Assembly (NCBI GenBank): GCA_009760855.2
Contig: WPIO01000066.1
Coordinates: forward strand, 1,917,001-1,981,000
Direction: 5' to 3'
DNA: 64,000 nucleotides
Source: Cristatella mucedo
Lineage: Eukaryota > Bryozoa > Phylactolaemata > Cristatellidae
Made by a program: the position numbers and the translations under genes. The notes under the pieces were generated by a model. It was given only the letters and a program-made list of their open reading frames with translations, was not told where the DNA came from and did no database searches. Below, piece by piece: positions 53,230 through 64,000 of this stretch. Within the stretch, counting starts at the first letter, position 1; every line of letters starts with the position of its first letter.

Positions 53230-54299
53230 GCACATTTAATAATAGTCATAATATCAATACATTTGATACAGCGCCCTCAGAGAACGCTATGTCTTTCTAG
53301 GCATTTTACATTTGTTGCACAGGAAGAAAGATCAAATGGTTTGTTGTAGCATGCTCAATAAATAACTAATACCATGGTTAGGGATGACATGCACAGTGTC
53401 AACATGCATGCTCGGTTAGTGGCAGCATGCAGTGTCAGCACGCATAAGCACAGAAAAGACGAATCACTGGGACCCACTAAATCAGGTGATAAAAAGGCGC
53501 GTGTTTAGCTTCTTTCTAAATGTGGTCAAGTCAGCAGATGTCGTGACGCAAGACAGGAGTGGGCTCCAGGCATTGGGAGCATACGAACTAAAGGCACGGT
53601 CTCCAAAAGAATTGAGGTTTGTACGAGGTAGTGGTAAACTGTTGGATTCCGAAAAGCTGGTGGTACGATGCTTGGCCTGGTGGGGGAGTAGATCTGAAAG
53701 AGAGGCTGGAGCCAAAGAATGACGTGACCTAAAAGTGAGCGACAAAACCTCGAAGTCGATCCGTTGCTTGACAAGGAGCTAGTGCAGGTCCGCGAGAAAT
53801 GGTGAGATATGCTAGCTGCAATGCTCAAGACTGGCAGGCTTAGCGGTAGAGTTTGGCGCCGGCTGTAAGCGCCTGATCGCACAGGCCGGCAGACGAACAA
53901 ACAGTGAGTTAACGAAATCAAGACAGGATGTCACAAATGCATGAGCCAGTTTAGATTTTGTATACCTGTCTAAACGAGCCCGAATTTCAGCAACGTTATG
54001 TGACTGAAAGTAGGTCGTCTTACGAAAGGGCACTTTCGGATATGACTCTAATATTTCGTGGAGATGCGGCCGGAGATATGCTGGCAGAGCCCAATTTGAG
54101 CGTCAGCCTTTAAATTTATTAATCACAACTGGTTTTCCCATAACTAGGAAGCTGGTTTGATCATTATTCAATTTAAGACATTTTCTGCCATCCATGTGCA
54201 GAGGTCATCAATACATGCAGCAAGGGAGTTAAGAGAATTCAACTTGCTCGAGGGCTGGGAGAGATCAAAGCAAAGGTACAAGACAGTGTCATCTGCATA
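53230..54299 (-). mobile_element. CRL-A LINE (older host copy), 3' portion
   Basis: Tail and hairpin near 53245-53320, 3' UTR, and C-terminus back to the RT palm, stopping at GTGTCATCTGCATA (antisense of YADDT). The missing upstream part resumes at 57800, so this copy was split by another CRL-A. 53020-53229 carries a CACGTG motif similar to 49 kb but no gene. Confidence 0.85.
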
Positions 54300-57200
54300 A
54301 TAATATTAATAATAATAATGCACTTGATACCGCCATAAGAGAACTTAATCTCTCTCTAGGCGCTTTACATTTGCTGTAAAGGGAAATGCTATTGAATGGT
54401 GAGTAATATCATGCTTGATAAACAACATGAATAATATGGTTAGGGGTGATATGCACAGGGTCAGCATGCAAATGTGGTTAGTGGCAGCATGCACAGTGTC
54501 AGAACGCATAGGCACGTCAAGGACGAATCACAGGGACCCACTAAATGCTGTCCTGGATAGGTATGTTTTTAAGTTCTTTTTAAATGTGGTCAAGTCAGGG
54601 GATGTTCTGACGCAAGTCGGAAGGGAGTTCCAGGCTTTGGGAGCATACGAAGGAAATGCACGGTCTCCAAAGGATTTGAGATTTGTACGAGGTATTGGTA
54701 GAGTGTTGGATTCCGAAAAGCGAGTGGTACGATGGCCTGGTGGGGGAGTAGATCTGAAAGATAGGCTGGAGCCAAAGAATGAAGGGACCTACAAGTGAAC
54801 GACAAAACCTTGAAGTCAATCCGTTGCTTGACTGGTAACCAGTGCAGGACGGGGAGAAGTGGTATGTGGCAACTGCGATGCTTACGGCAGACAAGCCTAG
54901 CTGCAGAGTTTTGCACCAGCTGCAATCGTCTGATCGCACATGCGGGTAGGCCAGTAAGCAGTGAGTTGCAGAAGTGACGACGGGATGTCACGAATGCATT
55001 GACCAACTTTGATGTGGTCTCTTTATCTAAAAACACCCGAATTTTAGCAAAGTTAAGTAGCTGAAAGTAGGCAGATTTGACCGTGGAGCTGAGGTAGTCG
55101 TCTAACGAGAGGTCTCTTTGGAACATGACTCGATTTCAAGCTGATTCAGCAGGAGATGCTGGCAGAGCCAACTTTGAGCTTCAGCCTTTCAAATTTCTGA
55201 ATCACACTGTGTTTGCACATAACTAGTAAGTTAGTTTTATCATTGTTTAGTCTTAGAAAATTTGCAGCCATCCATGTGCGGATGTCATCAATACATGCAG
55301 CTAAGTGATGTGAGAGAATTTGAAGTGCTCGAAGGCTGGGAGGGATCAAAGCAAAGGTACAACTGAGTGTCATCCGCATTGAAGCGAAAGCCTAGATTGT
55401 GATTTGCAATCCCATCAGCAAGAGGCAGAGTGTAAACCGTGAAAAGAACCGGACCTAGCACGGAACCCTGAGGTACCCCATATTTAAGAGGTACCTCGGA
55501 TGATCTTTGTCCATTCACGTCAATGCTCTGAAGTCTCCCACTGAGATAGAACCTGAGCCATTGCAGAGCAGTGCCAGTGATGCCAAGGCGAGATAAGAGG
55601 CGCTCTAGAACAATTTTGTGATTGATAGTATCAAAAGCTGCCGAAAGATCGAGCAAAACAAGCAGAGACACTCTACCCATATCTGCATTCCTAAGTAGGT
55701 CGTTGCATACCCTAAGCAATGCTGACTCTGTGGCGTTATTATCTCTAAAGCCAGACTGAAACTTACTAGCAACTTTTGAAGCTTCGATATATGAGTTCAG
55801 CTGGTCCACCACCACCTGTTCCAATGTCTTTGATAGGAATCGTAGAAGGGAGACTGGGCGGTAGTTTCTGAAGTTCTCTTGGTCTAGTGTCGCTTTCTTG
55901 TGAAGTGGCCTGACTACAGCCTTTTTGAAAGGTGCTGGGACATGACCTGAGGCTAATGACATACTAATGATGTTAGTTATGCATGGCAGCAGCAGATCAA
56001 TGCAACGTAGGAGCAGGATTGTGGGAACAGGGTCCAAAGGAGTTGTGGTCTTCTTTGATTGGGATATGAACTTCAGGACGAGATCACTAGTGACCTGCTT
56101 TAATTTAGACATTGAGGTGCAGCCAGGAATCGGACGACAGCATTCTCGGGGGAGTGCTGTCATCGCAGGCATGTACTTCCTGATCTATCTTCAGGAAAAA
56201 GAATTGAAGAGAAGCGATCGGCTAGATCATCACAAGGATCATCAGGTAAGAAGCGAATCTGGGTCCGGTTGAGGAGAGTCTGCCATGCCTGTTGATGGAC
56301 AGTCAGTCCAGATCTTTGGTATGCTTTTTCAAGCTTGCGCTTAGTAGACCTGGCTAGTTTAATGTCTGTGGTAAACCATAGGCCGTCTGGGCGAGGGCGC
56401 GGAGTGCATTTGTCAGAGGTGCAAACTCATTGAGCGTGTCAGCTAGTGTCGTGTTGTAGCTATCTACCAATGATGACAGATCCGAGGGAGGACTGAGCAG
56501 CAGAGGCGAAGCAGATATTCTCGCACTAACAGCAACGCTGTCAAAGATGTCAAGGGTCTTGAGGTTTCGCGATTCACAGGTTATTTTAGAGGAGGAGGTG
56601 GGCACAGACTGTAGATTTAATGAGATCTGCATGTGGTCAGATAAGCAGGATTTGGGGATAATTAGTGACGACAAAGTGCAGTTGTATGAGAAAATCTGGT
56701 CTAGTGTGTGACCCTTAGTGTGAGTAAGGCCATGCACACGAGCCACAAAAGAAAATGAGTCAGTCAATGCACAAAAATTTAGTGCTAAAAGCGTCAGATA
56801 AGTTATCAAAGTGAACGTTGAAATCACCCATAATGAGCAAGGATCGATTTCTTGCACACAGAATCGAAATGAGATCGGAGACATCAGAGATAAAGGAGGA
56901 CTTGGTTCCTGGTGGGCGATAGACTACAGCCACTATAGGTAGCTTGTTTTCGGGTGAGACCAAGACAATTGATTCGAAAGACTGCTTCGAGGGTACTGCA
57001 AATGGCTTGAAGTTGAATTTCGGGCACACGATAATAGTAACGCCACCTCCAGTTTTGATTGATCTAGGGGTGTGAAAGAATGAGAAACCATATGGGGTAG
57101 CGTCTTTAATTTTTGGGTAGTTTATTGATTTTAGCCAAGTTTCAGTTAGGGCGAGCAGGTCGTTAGCATTTTCAGAAATAAGGTCGCTTGTTACCAGAGG

Positions 57201-57799
57201 TTTATTCCTCATTGAGCGAGGATTCCAAAGGCAAACGTTAAGTCTGGCCGATGGAGCTACAACAGGCCTAATGACCACTCAGTTAGAGCGATTCACAGTG
57301 ACGCATGTGGGGGAGCGTGCTGAGAGGTTCGAGACAATGCTAGGAGTACCAAACGAGCGGGTACTCAGCTCGCAGTTCCAGCCCAACGAGCGGCGTCTGA
57401 CCTGGCAGTTCCGGCCACCGCGGCGGCTCCGGGATTTTATTAATGCATAGTTCATGGATCTTAGAAACAGCATAAATATCTAGGAATGCATTTGATATAC
57501 GATGACGAAGCGATAGCAGCTGCTGACGATCATAACTAACATGCAGGTTACCAGCCGCCGGCGTAGCTAAGGCAGTTGCCGGCGTGGGAGACCCAGCAGC
57601 CCGAAGCGATAAGCGTTTAGATATCCACAAGCACGTAATTTCATACGCACTACGGTCAAATAACAATCAGAATAACTTTAAACAGGTCTTAGCTGTATCA
57701 TTTTCGCATACGATGTTCGCAAGAACTTCGGTTTTCGGAAGAATTCTGCAACGAACAATAACGCACGTTCGGGCGCTCTATGTCAGGAGGCGAGAAAAG
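54300..57799 (-). mobile_element. CRL-A LINE, longest copy, nested in another CRL-A
   Basis: About 3.5 kb in the order (minus strand) 5' leader 57799-57667; N-terminal ORF part 57666-57340 with YDRQQLLSLR; APE-type endonuclease from 57278, showing NPRSMRN, LTETWLK, VYRPPGT, GDFNVHFDN and (after a frameshift near 56770) HTLDQIF and LSDHMQI; linker; RT 56172-55288 with RPLHKKATLDQENFRNYRPV, LLDLSAAFDTINHKIVLERL and GVPQGSVLGPVLFTVYTLPL; thumb 55126-54590; 3' hairpin and AAT tail. Several frameshifts, and the catalytic motif reads FNADD instead of FYADD, so it is inactive. L2 elements use this endonuclease and RT for target-primed reverse transcription. Confidence 0.9.
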
Positions 57800-58155
57800 C
57801 GTAGAAAGGAAAGCCTAGATTGTACTTTGCTGTTACATCGGCGAAAGGGAAAGTATAAACCGTGAAAAGAATGGGACCAAGCTCAGATCCCTGAGGCACC
57901 CCATATTTTAAAGACTCCTTGGATGATTTTTGTCCACTTATATTAACACTCTAGAGTATTCCACTGAGATAGGACCTGCACCATTACAGTGCAATGCAAG
58001 TGATGCCCAGGTGAGATGAAAGGCGCTCAAAAAGGACTTGGTCAATAATAATATTAAAAGCTGTGGAAAGATCAAGCAAAAAAACAGAGATACTCTTGTC
58101 ATGTTTGCATTCCTAAGTAGGTCGTTGTACACCCGAAACAATGCGGAGTCTACGT
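57800..58155 (-). mobile_element. CRL-A LINE (older host copy), 5' remainder
   Basis: Continues the palm exactly where 54299 stopped (AAGCCTAGATTGTACTTTGC onward), through antisense GVPQGS to LLRVYND-like codons, and ends by 5' truncation near 58155. 58156-58309 has no recognisable gene. Confidence 0.8.
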
Positions 58156-58309
58156 TACGTGCATTCCACGCCCACATCGTGCATTTTATGTGGTGCGAGG
58201 TCTATAGTTGCACTATGCATTCGACGGCATAATCACTTTACGCCGGCAGAGAGCTTACGACGTGTCATGGGACGCATTCAGGAAACTAGCATTAGACGTC
58301 ACATTATTA

Positions 58310-60100
58310 TGATAATAATAATAATAATAATATTGCACTTGATAAAGCGCCCTCGGAGAACTTAATCTCTTTCTAGGCGCTTTACATTTGCTGCAAAATG
58401 ATACGCAATAGAATAGTAAGTAAAATCATGCTTGAAAGACAAACAAAATGAATAACATGGTTAGGGGTTACATGCACTGGGTCAGCATGCAAATGTGGTT
58501 AGTGGCAGCATGCACAGTGTCAGCACGCATAAGCACATCGAGGACGAATCACAAGGACCCACTAAATGCTGTCCTAAATAGGTATGTTTTTAAGTTTCTT
58601 TTAAATGTGGTCAGGTCAGGGGATGTTCTGATGCAGGTCGGGAGGGAGTTCCAGGCTGTGGGAGCATACGAGCTAAATGCACGGTCTCCAAAGGATTTAA
58701 GGTTTGTACGAGGTATTTCTAGACTGTTGGATTCCGAAAAGCGAGTGGTACGATGCTTTGCCTGATGGGGTAGTATCTCTGAAAGATAGGCTGGAGCCAT
58801 AGAATGAAGAGACCTAAAAGTGAGCGACAAAACCTTGAAGTCAATCCGTTGCTTGACTGGTAACCAGTGCAGGTCGGCGAGAAGTGGAGTAATGTGGCAA
58901 CTGCGACGCTCACGACAGACAAGCCTAGCTGCAGAGTTTTGCACCAGCTGCAATCGCCTGATCGCACATGCTGGTAGGCCAGTAAGCAGTGAGTTGCAGA
59001 AGTCGAGACGAGATGTCACGAATGCATGGACCAACTTGGACGTGGTATCCTTATCTAAACAAGCCCTAATTTTAGCAGTGTTATGAAGCTGAAAATAGGC
59101 TGATTTGACTGTGGAGCTGATGTGGTCGTCTCTAACGAGAGGTCGCTTTGGAATATGACACCTAGATTTCGAGCTGATGCAACTGGAGATATGCTGGCAG
59201 AGCCAATTTTGAAAGTCAGCCTTTCCAATTTCTGAATAACACTAGGTTTGCCCATAACTAGTAAGTTAGTTTTTTATCATCGTTTAGTTTTAGAAAATTT
59301 GCTGCCATCCATGATCGGATGTCATCAATGCATGCAGCAAGTGAGTTGAGAGAATTTGAGGTGCTCGAAGGCTGGGAGGGATCAAAGCAAAGGTACAACT
59401 GAGTGTCATCCGCATAGAAGTGAAAGCCTAGATTGTGCTTGGCAATCACATCAGCGAGAGGGAGAGTATAAACGGTGAAAAGGACCGGACCAAGCACAGA
59501 GCCCTGAGGTACTCCATATTTTAGAGGTACTTCAGATGATCTTTGTCCATTCACGTCAACACTCTGGAGTCTCCCACTGAGATAGGACCTGAACCACTGC
59601 AGAGCAGTGCCAGTGATGCCCAGGCGAGATGAGAGGCGCTCTAGAAGTACTTTGTGATCGATGGTATCAAAAGCTGCCGAAAGATCGAGCAAAACAAGCA
59701 GAGACACTCTACCCATGTCTGCATTCCTAAGTAGGTCGTTGTATACCCGAAGCAATGCTGACTCTGTGGAGTGATTAGCTCTAAAGCCAGACTGGAACTT
59801 ACTAGCAAGGTGTGAGGTTTCGATATACGAGTTCAGCTGGTCTGCCACGACCCGTTCTAGTGTCTTTGACAGGAATGGTAGAAGGGAGACTGGGCGGTAG
59901 TTGCTTAAGTTCTCTTGGTCTAGTGTAGCTTTCTTGAGAAGTGGCCTGACTACAGCTTTTTTGAAAGGTGCTGGGACCTGACCTGAGGCTAATGACATAT
60001 TAATGATGTTGGATATGCATGGCAGCAGCAGATCAATGCAACGTAGGAGCAGGACAGTGGGAATAGGGTCCAGTGGACTTGTTGTCTTCTTTGATTGAGA
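58310..60100 (-). mobile_element. CRL-A LINE, young, near-identical to the 46-kb copy
   Basis: Extends further 5' than the 46-kb copy: fingers [40 protein letters not shown], then palm GVPQGSVLGPVLFTVYTLPL and FHFYADDTQLYL. A 2-bp insertion near 59131 and an extra TT near 59272 break the frame into 59998-59258, 59255-59055 and 59034-58549. 5' truncation near 60100. The 46-kb copy lacks both indels. Confidence 0.9.
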
Positions 60101-61029
60101 TGATCAGGCAACCCTCACTAGTTTTTGTAGCGGCGATGTGCAAAAACCTGAAGCTAGTAGTACGCAAGGATAAAGCACTGCACTAAATATTCCGCAGGCA
60201 GAGCTAGCAAAAATACCGCATAAGTAAAGGCACAGCAATAGCCTCTAATCTTCAGTAGGTGTGACTCGAGTGACTTCAAGCTGACTCGCTAGCAGGCTCA
60301 CAGCAGCTCTCGCTCCGTGCTACACTCATCGACCGGCAGAGCATTGCTCCAAAACTGAGTGAATGCGTTCAGGCACAAGCCTTATAGAGTAGCCAGGTCA
60401 TAGGTCACCAAAATCCCTAGCGTACATACTCCTACATAATGCTGCTCGTAAGCCTCAGCGGCTGTTGCGGCTATTTCATAGGCATCTTACCTACTACAGC
60501 GGCAAAGCTGGCTCGTACGGCTCAACCTGATTGGCTCAGCTGTCAAGGTCATAGGTCGCAATCGCAAGCCTTTACAATATTTCTTTTTTAAAACGTGTCC
60601 GTCCTCGGCCTTCTGATTTGTGATATGCGCGCAATCCCAGTGACAGCGTCAATCGAGCTTGCAGCCTCCAGATGTCGCTTCGGTTGCTGAGTTAAGCCGG
60701 TGGTTGGCCCAGTGCTGGAATCAAGCCGTTCTCACGGCGCTGGCTGAATCATCATGCCACCGTCTGCCGTTGGCCGTCGTCAGAGACGTAGAGACTCCTA
60801 TGCGTGCCATTTTCATTTTAATATCGACCGTCTGTATCCGCAGTTGAGCACCACCACACAGATTTCTTTAATCGTCACGTACAGCTTCTAACGCCACATC
60901 TCTGACATACGTAAAGCGGACTTATCTCAAACTAAATACAGAGAATAAAAGTAGAGAGCCAGAAGCAGACTCACAGCCTTGATGGCAAAACACGAACTTG
61001 AAACATAACTAGAATATTCAGAATATGTT
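60101..61029. other. Unassigned stretch
   Basis: AAGGTCATAGGTC occurs twice in slightly different form (about 60390 and 60546). A plus frame 60659-60847 follows an acceptor-like GAGCTTGCAG (reads PPDVASVAELSRWLAQCWNQ) but has no donor or recognisable domain. Confidence 0.25.
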
Positions 61030-61345
61030 TTCCCGTAGCCCAGCCGAAAGGGAATTAAAATAATCACGCCGATATAGAACTAAGGAGCTAGTTAAATATT
61101 TTGCAAGCCACCGTGGAAGACAGCTACTGATCTTAGGTAAGAATCGGACGAGTTGGCTAGCTGTAGAAGCAGTCTTCTGAATGAAGTTTTAAAATTTATG
61201 CAGCTGTTGAAAACGACACATGCATTTCGAGCACGTGGTGCCGAAAGCACGACAGCATCAACATCATCAAACAATTATAATTAGAACAGCAACGCCTTCT
61301 AATCCAGCCACACATTTAGGGTGTCCTATAAATAACATGAATAAT
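61030..61345 (-). mobile_element. CRL-B internal fragment
   Basis: Antisense thumb region (TAGCCCAGCCGAAAGGGAAT, GAACTAAGGAGCTAGTTAAA) up to the post-palm block (CCTTCTAATCCAGCCACAC). Degraded. Confidence 0.65.
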
Positions 61346-61347
61346 AA

Positions 61348-61520
61348 ATAAATCCTAGCTGATTTAACAGCCTTTTTTATAGCGACAAAAGAGCCCTTGC
61401 GGCTATCACCACCGCTTGCAGTGGCGATAAAGATTCGCCCACCGCAGGAATCAAACCCACGACCTCGGGACCGAGGTCGTAAAAGCAACCGCCTTACCTA
61501 GTGCGCCATCACGGCTCACC
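61348..61520 (-). mobile_element. SINE-beta
   Basis: Reverse-complement full copy (TAGCTGATTTAACAGCC, ACCGCTTGCAGTGGCGATAA, antisense B-box GGAATCAAACCCACG, end GCCATCACGGCTCACC). Confidence 0.85.
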
Positions 61521-61539
61521 GGCGGCAGTTCAGTCTTCA

Positions 61540-61990
61540 GGTTGAACAAAAGATGCAAAGAAATGTTCTCACACTTACCTACAAGCACCGCAACGGCTTA
61601 TATCCATCATAACTAGCCGAACTGCTGCCCCAGTTTCAGCCGCCTCGTGCCCTCAGGTTGACTACAGAAGCTTTTGCTGTATAGGTCTCTGACTTCGGAA
61701 CTTGCTCCCACAGCTCTCAGGCAACGACATCTACTGTACTTCGTCTGACTGTGCCGCATCTTTTAAAGCCACCATTAGCAGCTGTCAGTTCCATGCTACT
61801 TACAACCTCGACTACCCTCCCGACTCAGCTATGATTCTCACGTTTTCTTTGCAGGATGAAATGGAGCCTGGTGGCTACCAAATGAGTAATAAAAAATGCA
61901 CAGGCTTAAAATAGGCCCTAGAAGACTCTCCAGCGTAATAAAAAGGTCGTCTTTGTGGCTTTGCACGGTTACGGATAGAGATATATACAC
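61540..61990 (+). mobile_element. CRL-B C-terminus and 3' end, old
   Basis: GTTGAACAAAAGATGCAAAG, CTAGCCGAACTGCTGCCCC and TTTGCAGGATGAAATGGAGC match the CRL-B end with many changes, ending near TTTGTGGCTTTGCACGGTTA. Confidence 0.6.
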
Positions 61991-63300
61991 GCGTCGGTAC
62001 GACAGCGTAGTTTATATAAGCAATATAAATCTCACATCTAGAAGAACCTATAACTCTTTCATTGCAGTTCTTCCTCCCTTTACATATCAATATTGGACTT
62101 CGTGCCAAACTCGCAAGCAGTCTGTCGGAAAAGATTATTGTGTGCACACAGCTAAACTAATCCTTACTCTTCTAAATTGTTGGCACTCTAGATTAATATA
62201 AATCTCGACTTAGGTTTTCAGTCGATCACTTTTTGGCCTTTTTATTTTCTTTAGCCGTTTAGCACAGAGCATATTTTTAAATATTATCAAGTTATCTGTC
62301 GGTAAAACCAGTGACCGACTTAATGCTTATACTGTTGAAAGGCAAGCATTAGGTCAGTGACTTGTCACCATTTAATGCACTTCTACAAAGCACAGCTATT
62401 GCGACTATTGCGTCGATTTTCAGAAATAGCAATAAATTAGTCTGGATGCGTAGCTGCAAAATGGACTCTCAGAGGTGAAATCAAATGCCGATCTGAGCAG
62501 TGTACTGGGATCTACTGTTGACTAGGCTGTCTATCTACGTGGTACTTAAACGACATAGTTAGCCGTTGTGGATATATTTACTCTCATTGGAATTTATGAC
62601 AACCACGTGCCTGACAAGCACGATACATTTTGCGAGTCGGCAAATCGCAAGTTCTGAGACTTTTTCGATCCAATCGTGTGTACAATAAAAAATTTTCTAT
62701 AAATTATGCGTCAGTAAGTTTACCAATTTATTTCTACCGCGATGTTTTCTGCTGTTAGACGCTATTGCCGACATCCTTCCCATCTCCACTGGGCCTCTTG
62801 ATTAAAGCGAACCTGAAAGAGTTATGGCTCGTTGATGTTTGTCAAGGACGTCCGAAATCTGGATGAAGTCATTGCCGGACTTTTTTGATAGATCGGCGAA
62901 ATGATTGGCAGATGAAGTGCGTTGATTGGCAGATGAAGATGATCGGCAGATAAAGTGCGCCTCTCACACGATCCTATCTTTAGGTCACTCATCAGCAGTC
63001 ATCTAATATAAATGGTTTACAGTTCGAGCTTCGTTGGCATCGGTGCTTAGGCGGAGGATTCTGCCGTTAGTCTTCAACTTCCTCTGCAGCGTACATCTGT
63101 ATGCATCGATGTTTATTCATCAAAAAAGTATCGCTGGCACAGATTAAAACGCATTGTCATCAAATACGTTTTGTTTTAATATGCCAACTCATTAAACTTT
63201 AACTTATGTGTTAGGTTGCTTACTGACTCTCGTGCCGTTCGACCGAACTGGTAGGTAGGTATCTTCTCAGGTAATATTTTAAATTATATTAATATACATT
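61991..63300. other. AT-rich, repeat-poor unassigned stretch
   Basis: No LINE or SINE is recognised. A short GATTGGCAGATGAAG repeat (about three copies) lies at 62895-62955. No gene can be supported; it may be intron or intergenic DNA of a neighbouring gene. Confidence 0.3.
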
Positions 63301-63307
63301 ATACAAT

Positions 63308-63323
63308 ATATATATATATATAA
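63308..63323. repeat. TA tract
   Basis: About eight TA repeats in an AT-rich block (63270-63340). Confidence 0.8.
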
Positions 63324-63558
63324 CTATAATATATTATATTAGTTAATTCTATTAATGTTAGAAATTCTCTGCTGGATGTCGTGTCATCAGCAAAATAAAA
63401 GATCTCTGACATGTTTAAATTCATTATGAATTGCTTAATTGCCTCCCTAATTGCTCTTAAATGTGTTGATGCCGCCAGCAACTTCTTTGCACTCTTGGCC
63501 CGTAACCCACTAACGGAATGACGGAACGTAATGGAGTGATGTCGTGACATTCACTTAC

Positions 63559-63696
63559 CTGAAGCTTAAAAGAAAACGGCCAGTCTCTCTGCTCCTCATA
63601 GCATGTACTCTCTGTGACATGTTTTCCCGTGTCTGCTAATGAGAGAGGTGCAGCGTGGGAACCTCGTGATGCCATTATCACTTTAGTGCTCCCAAG
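63559..63696 (-). CDS. Candidate internal exon of an unrecognised gene
   Basis: On the minus strand an acceptor (GGATTTTCACCAG) precedes 46 codons ending at a canonical donor CTTCAG/GTAAGT. It reads LGSTKVIMASRGSHAAPLSL and ends EEQRDWPFSFKLQ, with ordinary, non-repetitive amino-acid composition. 138 bp, phase 0 at both ends if this frame is right. The frame is open 27 bp upstream of the acceptor as well. It lies in repeat-poor DNA, as expected for a single-copy gene. I do not recognise the family. 63697-64000 holds a 63-codon plus frame without supporting evidence. Confidence 0.4.
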
Positions 63697-64000
63697 CTGG
63701 TGAAAATCCACAATTAGATTCAAAATTTTGAAAGCAAAAATACAGAATATTTATGCTGTGAGGTATCAATCTGGAGTGCAGGCGTCTTTTGAGCTGCATG
63801 CGTATTTACTCTACGCTAAGAGTAGTCTAAAACTAGAGATTCGAAAGTCGCGGTATGGTGCTAAAGTTGTAATGCAATCGGATGCAACCTACAGTGCAGT
63901 TTGGGAGAAAGCACTTTAGCAATTGCATTTTAGAGAAAGATTTCCCTAAGAAATATCAGCCTTGGGCGTGGAAAAAAGATTAGCAACTCAATCTGGTTTC

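Noticed and set aside
60659-60847. Possible exon after GAGCTTGCAG
   Set aside because: Only an acceptor-like site is present; no donor, no homology and a stop-bounded frame of modest length.

Overview
The window looks like nuclear DNA of an invertebrate metazoan. Evidence: non-LTR retrotransposons of the L2 clade (CR1 group), two tRNA-derived SINE families, a hAT-type MITE, a broken TRIM-type gene, GT-AG bounded candidate exons, abundant microsatellites and CpG-rich patches without general CpG depletion. I cannot name the species. There are no bacterial-style operons, rRNAs, free-standing tRNAs or CRISPR arrays. Most bases are transposon-derived. Names used here are mine: CRL-A and CRL-B for the two L2-like LINE families (CRL-A ends in an AAT/ATT microsatellite, CRL-B in ACATT repeats), SINE-alpha and SINE-beta for the two SINEs, and Repeat R for a CpG-rich palindromic repeat.

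Layout. 0-19.3 kb: LINE and SINE fragments among CpG-rich unassigned DNA. It includes one fairly long CRL-B copy (7.2-9.0 kb), a three-level nest (CRL-A containing a hAT MITE containing a SINE-beta, 12.4-13.24 kb), a GCCTCA hexanucleotide tract and two GA tracts. 19.8-20.75 kb: a TRIM-like (RING/B-box/coiled-coil) pseudogene. 21-25.3 kb: mostly unassigned, with a CRL-B copy nested in a CRL-A copy at 24.6 kb. 25.4-26.25 kb: a CpG-rich patch with two candidate reading frames. 26.3-48.6 kb: the most unusual part, a tandem array of about seven related units of roughly 1.4-3.5 kb, all in the + orientation. Five carry a pair of exon-like segments (exon 1 of 111-123 bp, exon 2 of 117 bp or, in the last copy, 177 bp with a stop). 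An acidic-repeat exon candidate lies between units at 30.0-30.3 kb. 49.0-53.2 kb: a 2.3-kb minisatellite of 21-bp units (heptapeptide periodicity) with CACGTG clusters and perfect hairpins beside it. 53.2-60.1 kb: three CRL-A copies, one inserted inside another and one nearly identical to the copy at 46.2 kb. 60.1-64.0 kb: CRL-B and SINE-beta remnants, then AT-rich, repeat-poor DNA with one candidate minus-strand exon.

How the parts relate. SINE-alpha shares its 3' hairpin and AAT/ATT tail with CRL-A, so it probably borrows the CRL-A reverse transcriptase. Repeats inserted in some units of the 26-48 kb array but absent at the matching site in others give a relative order of duplication and insertion. 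The exon-like cassettes keep open frames, and their lengths differ only by multiples of three. This is the best hint that the array encodes something, but no known domain is recognisable and expression is unproven.
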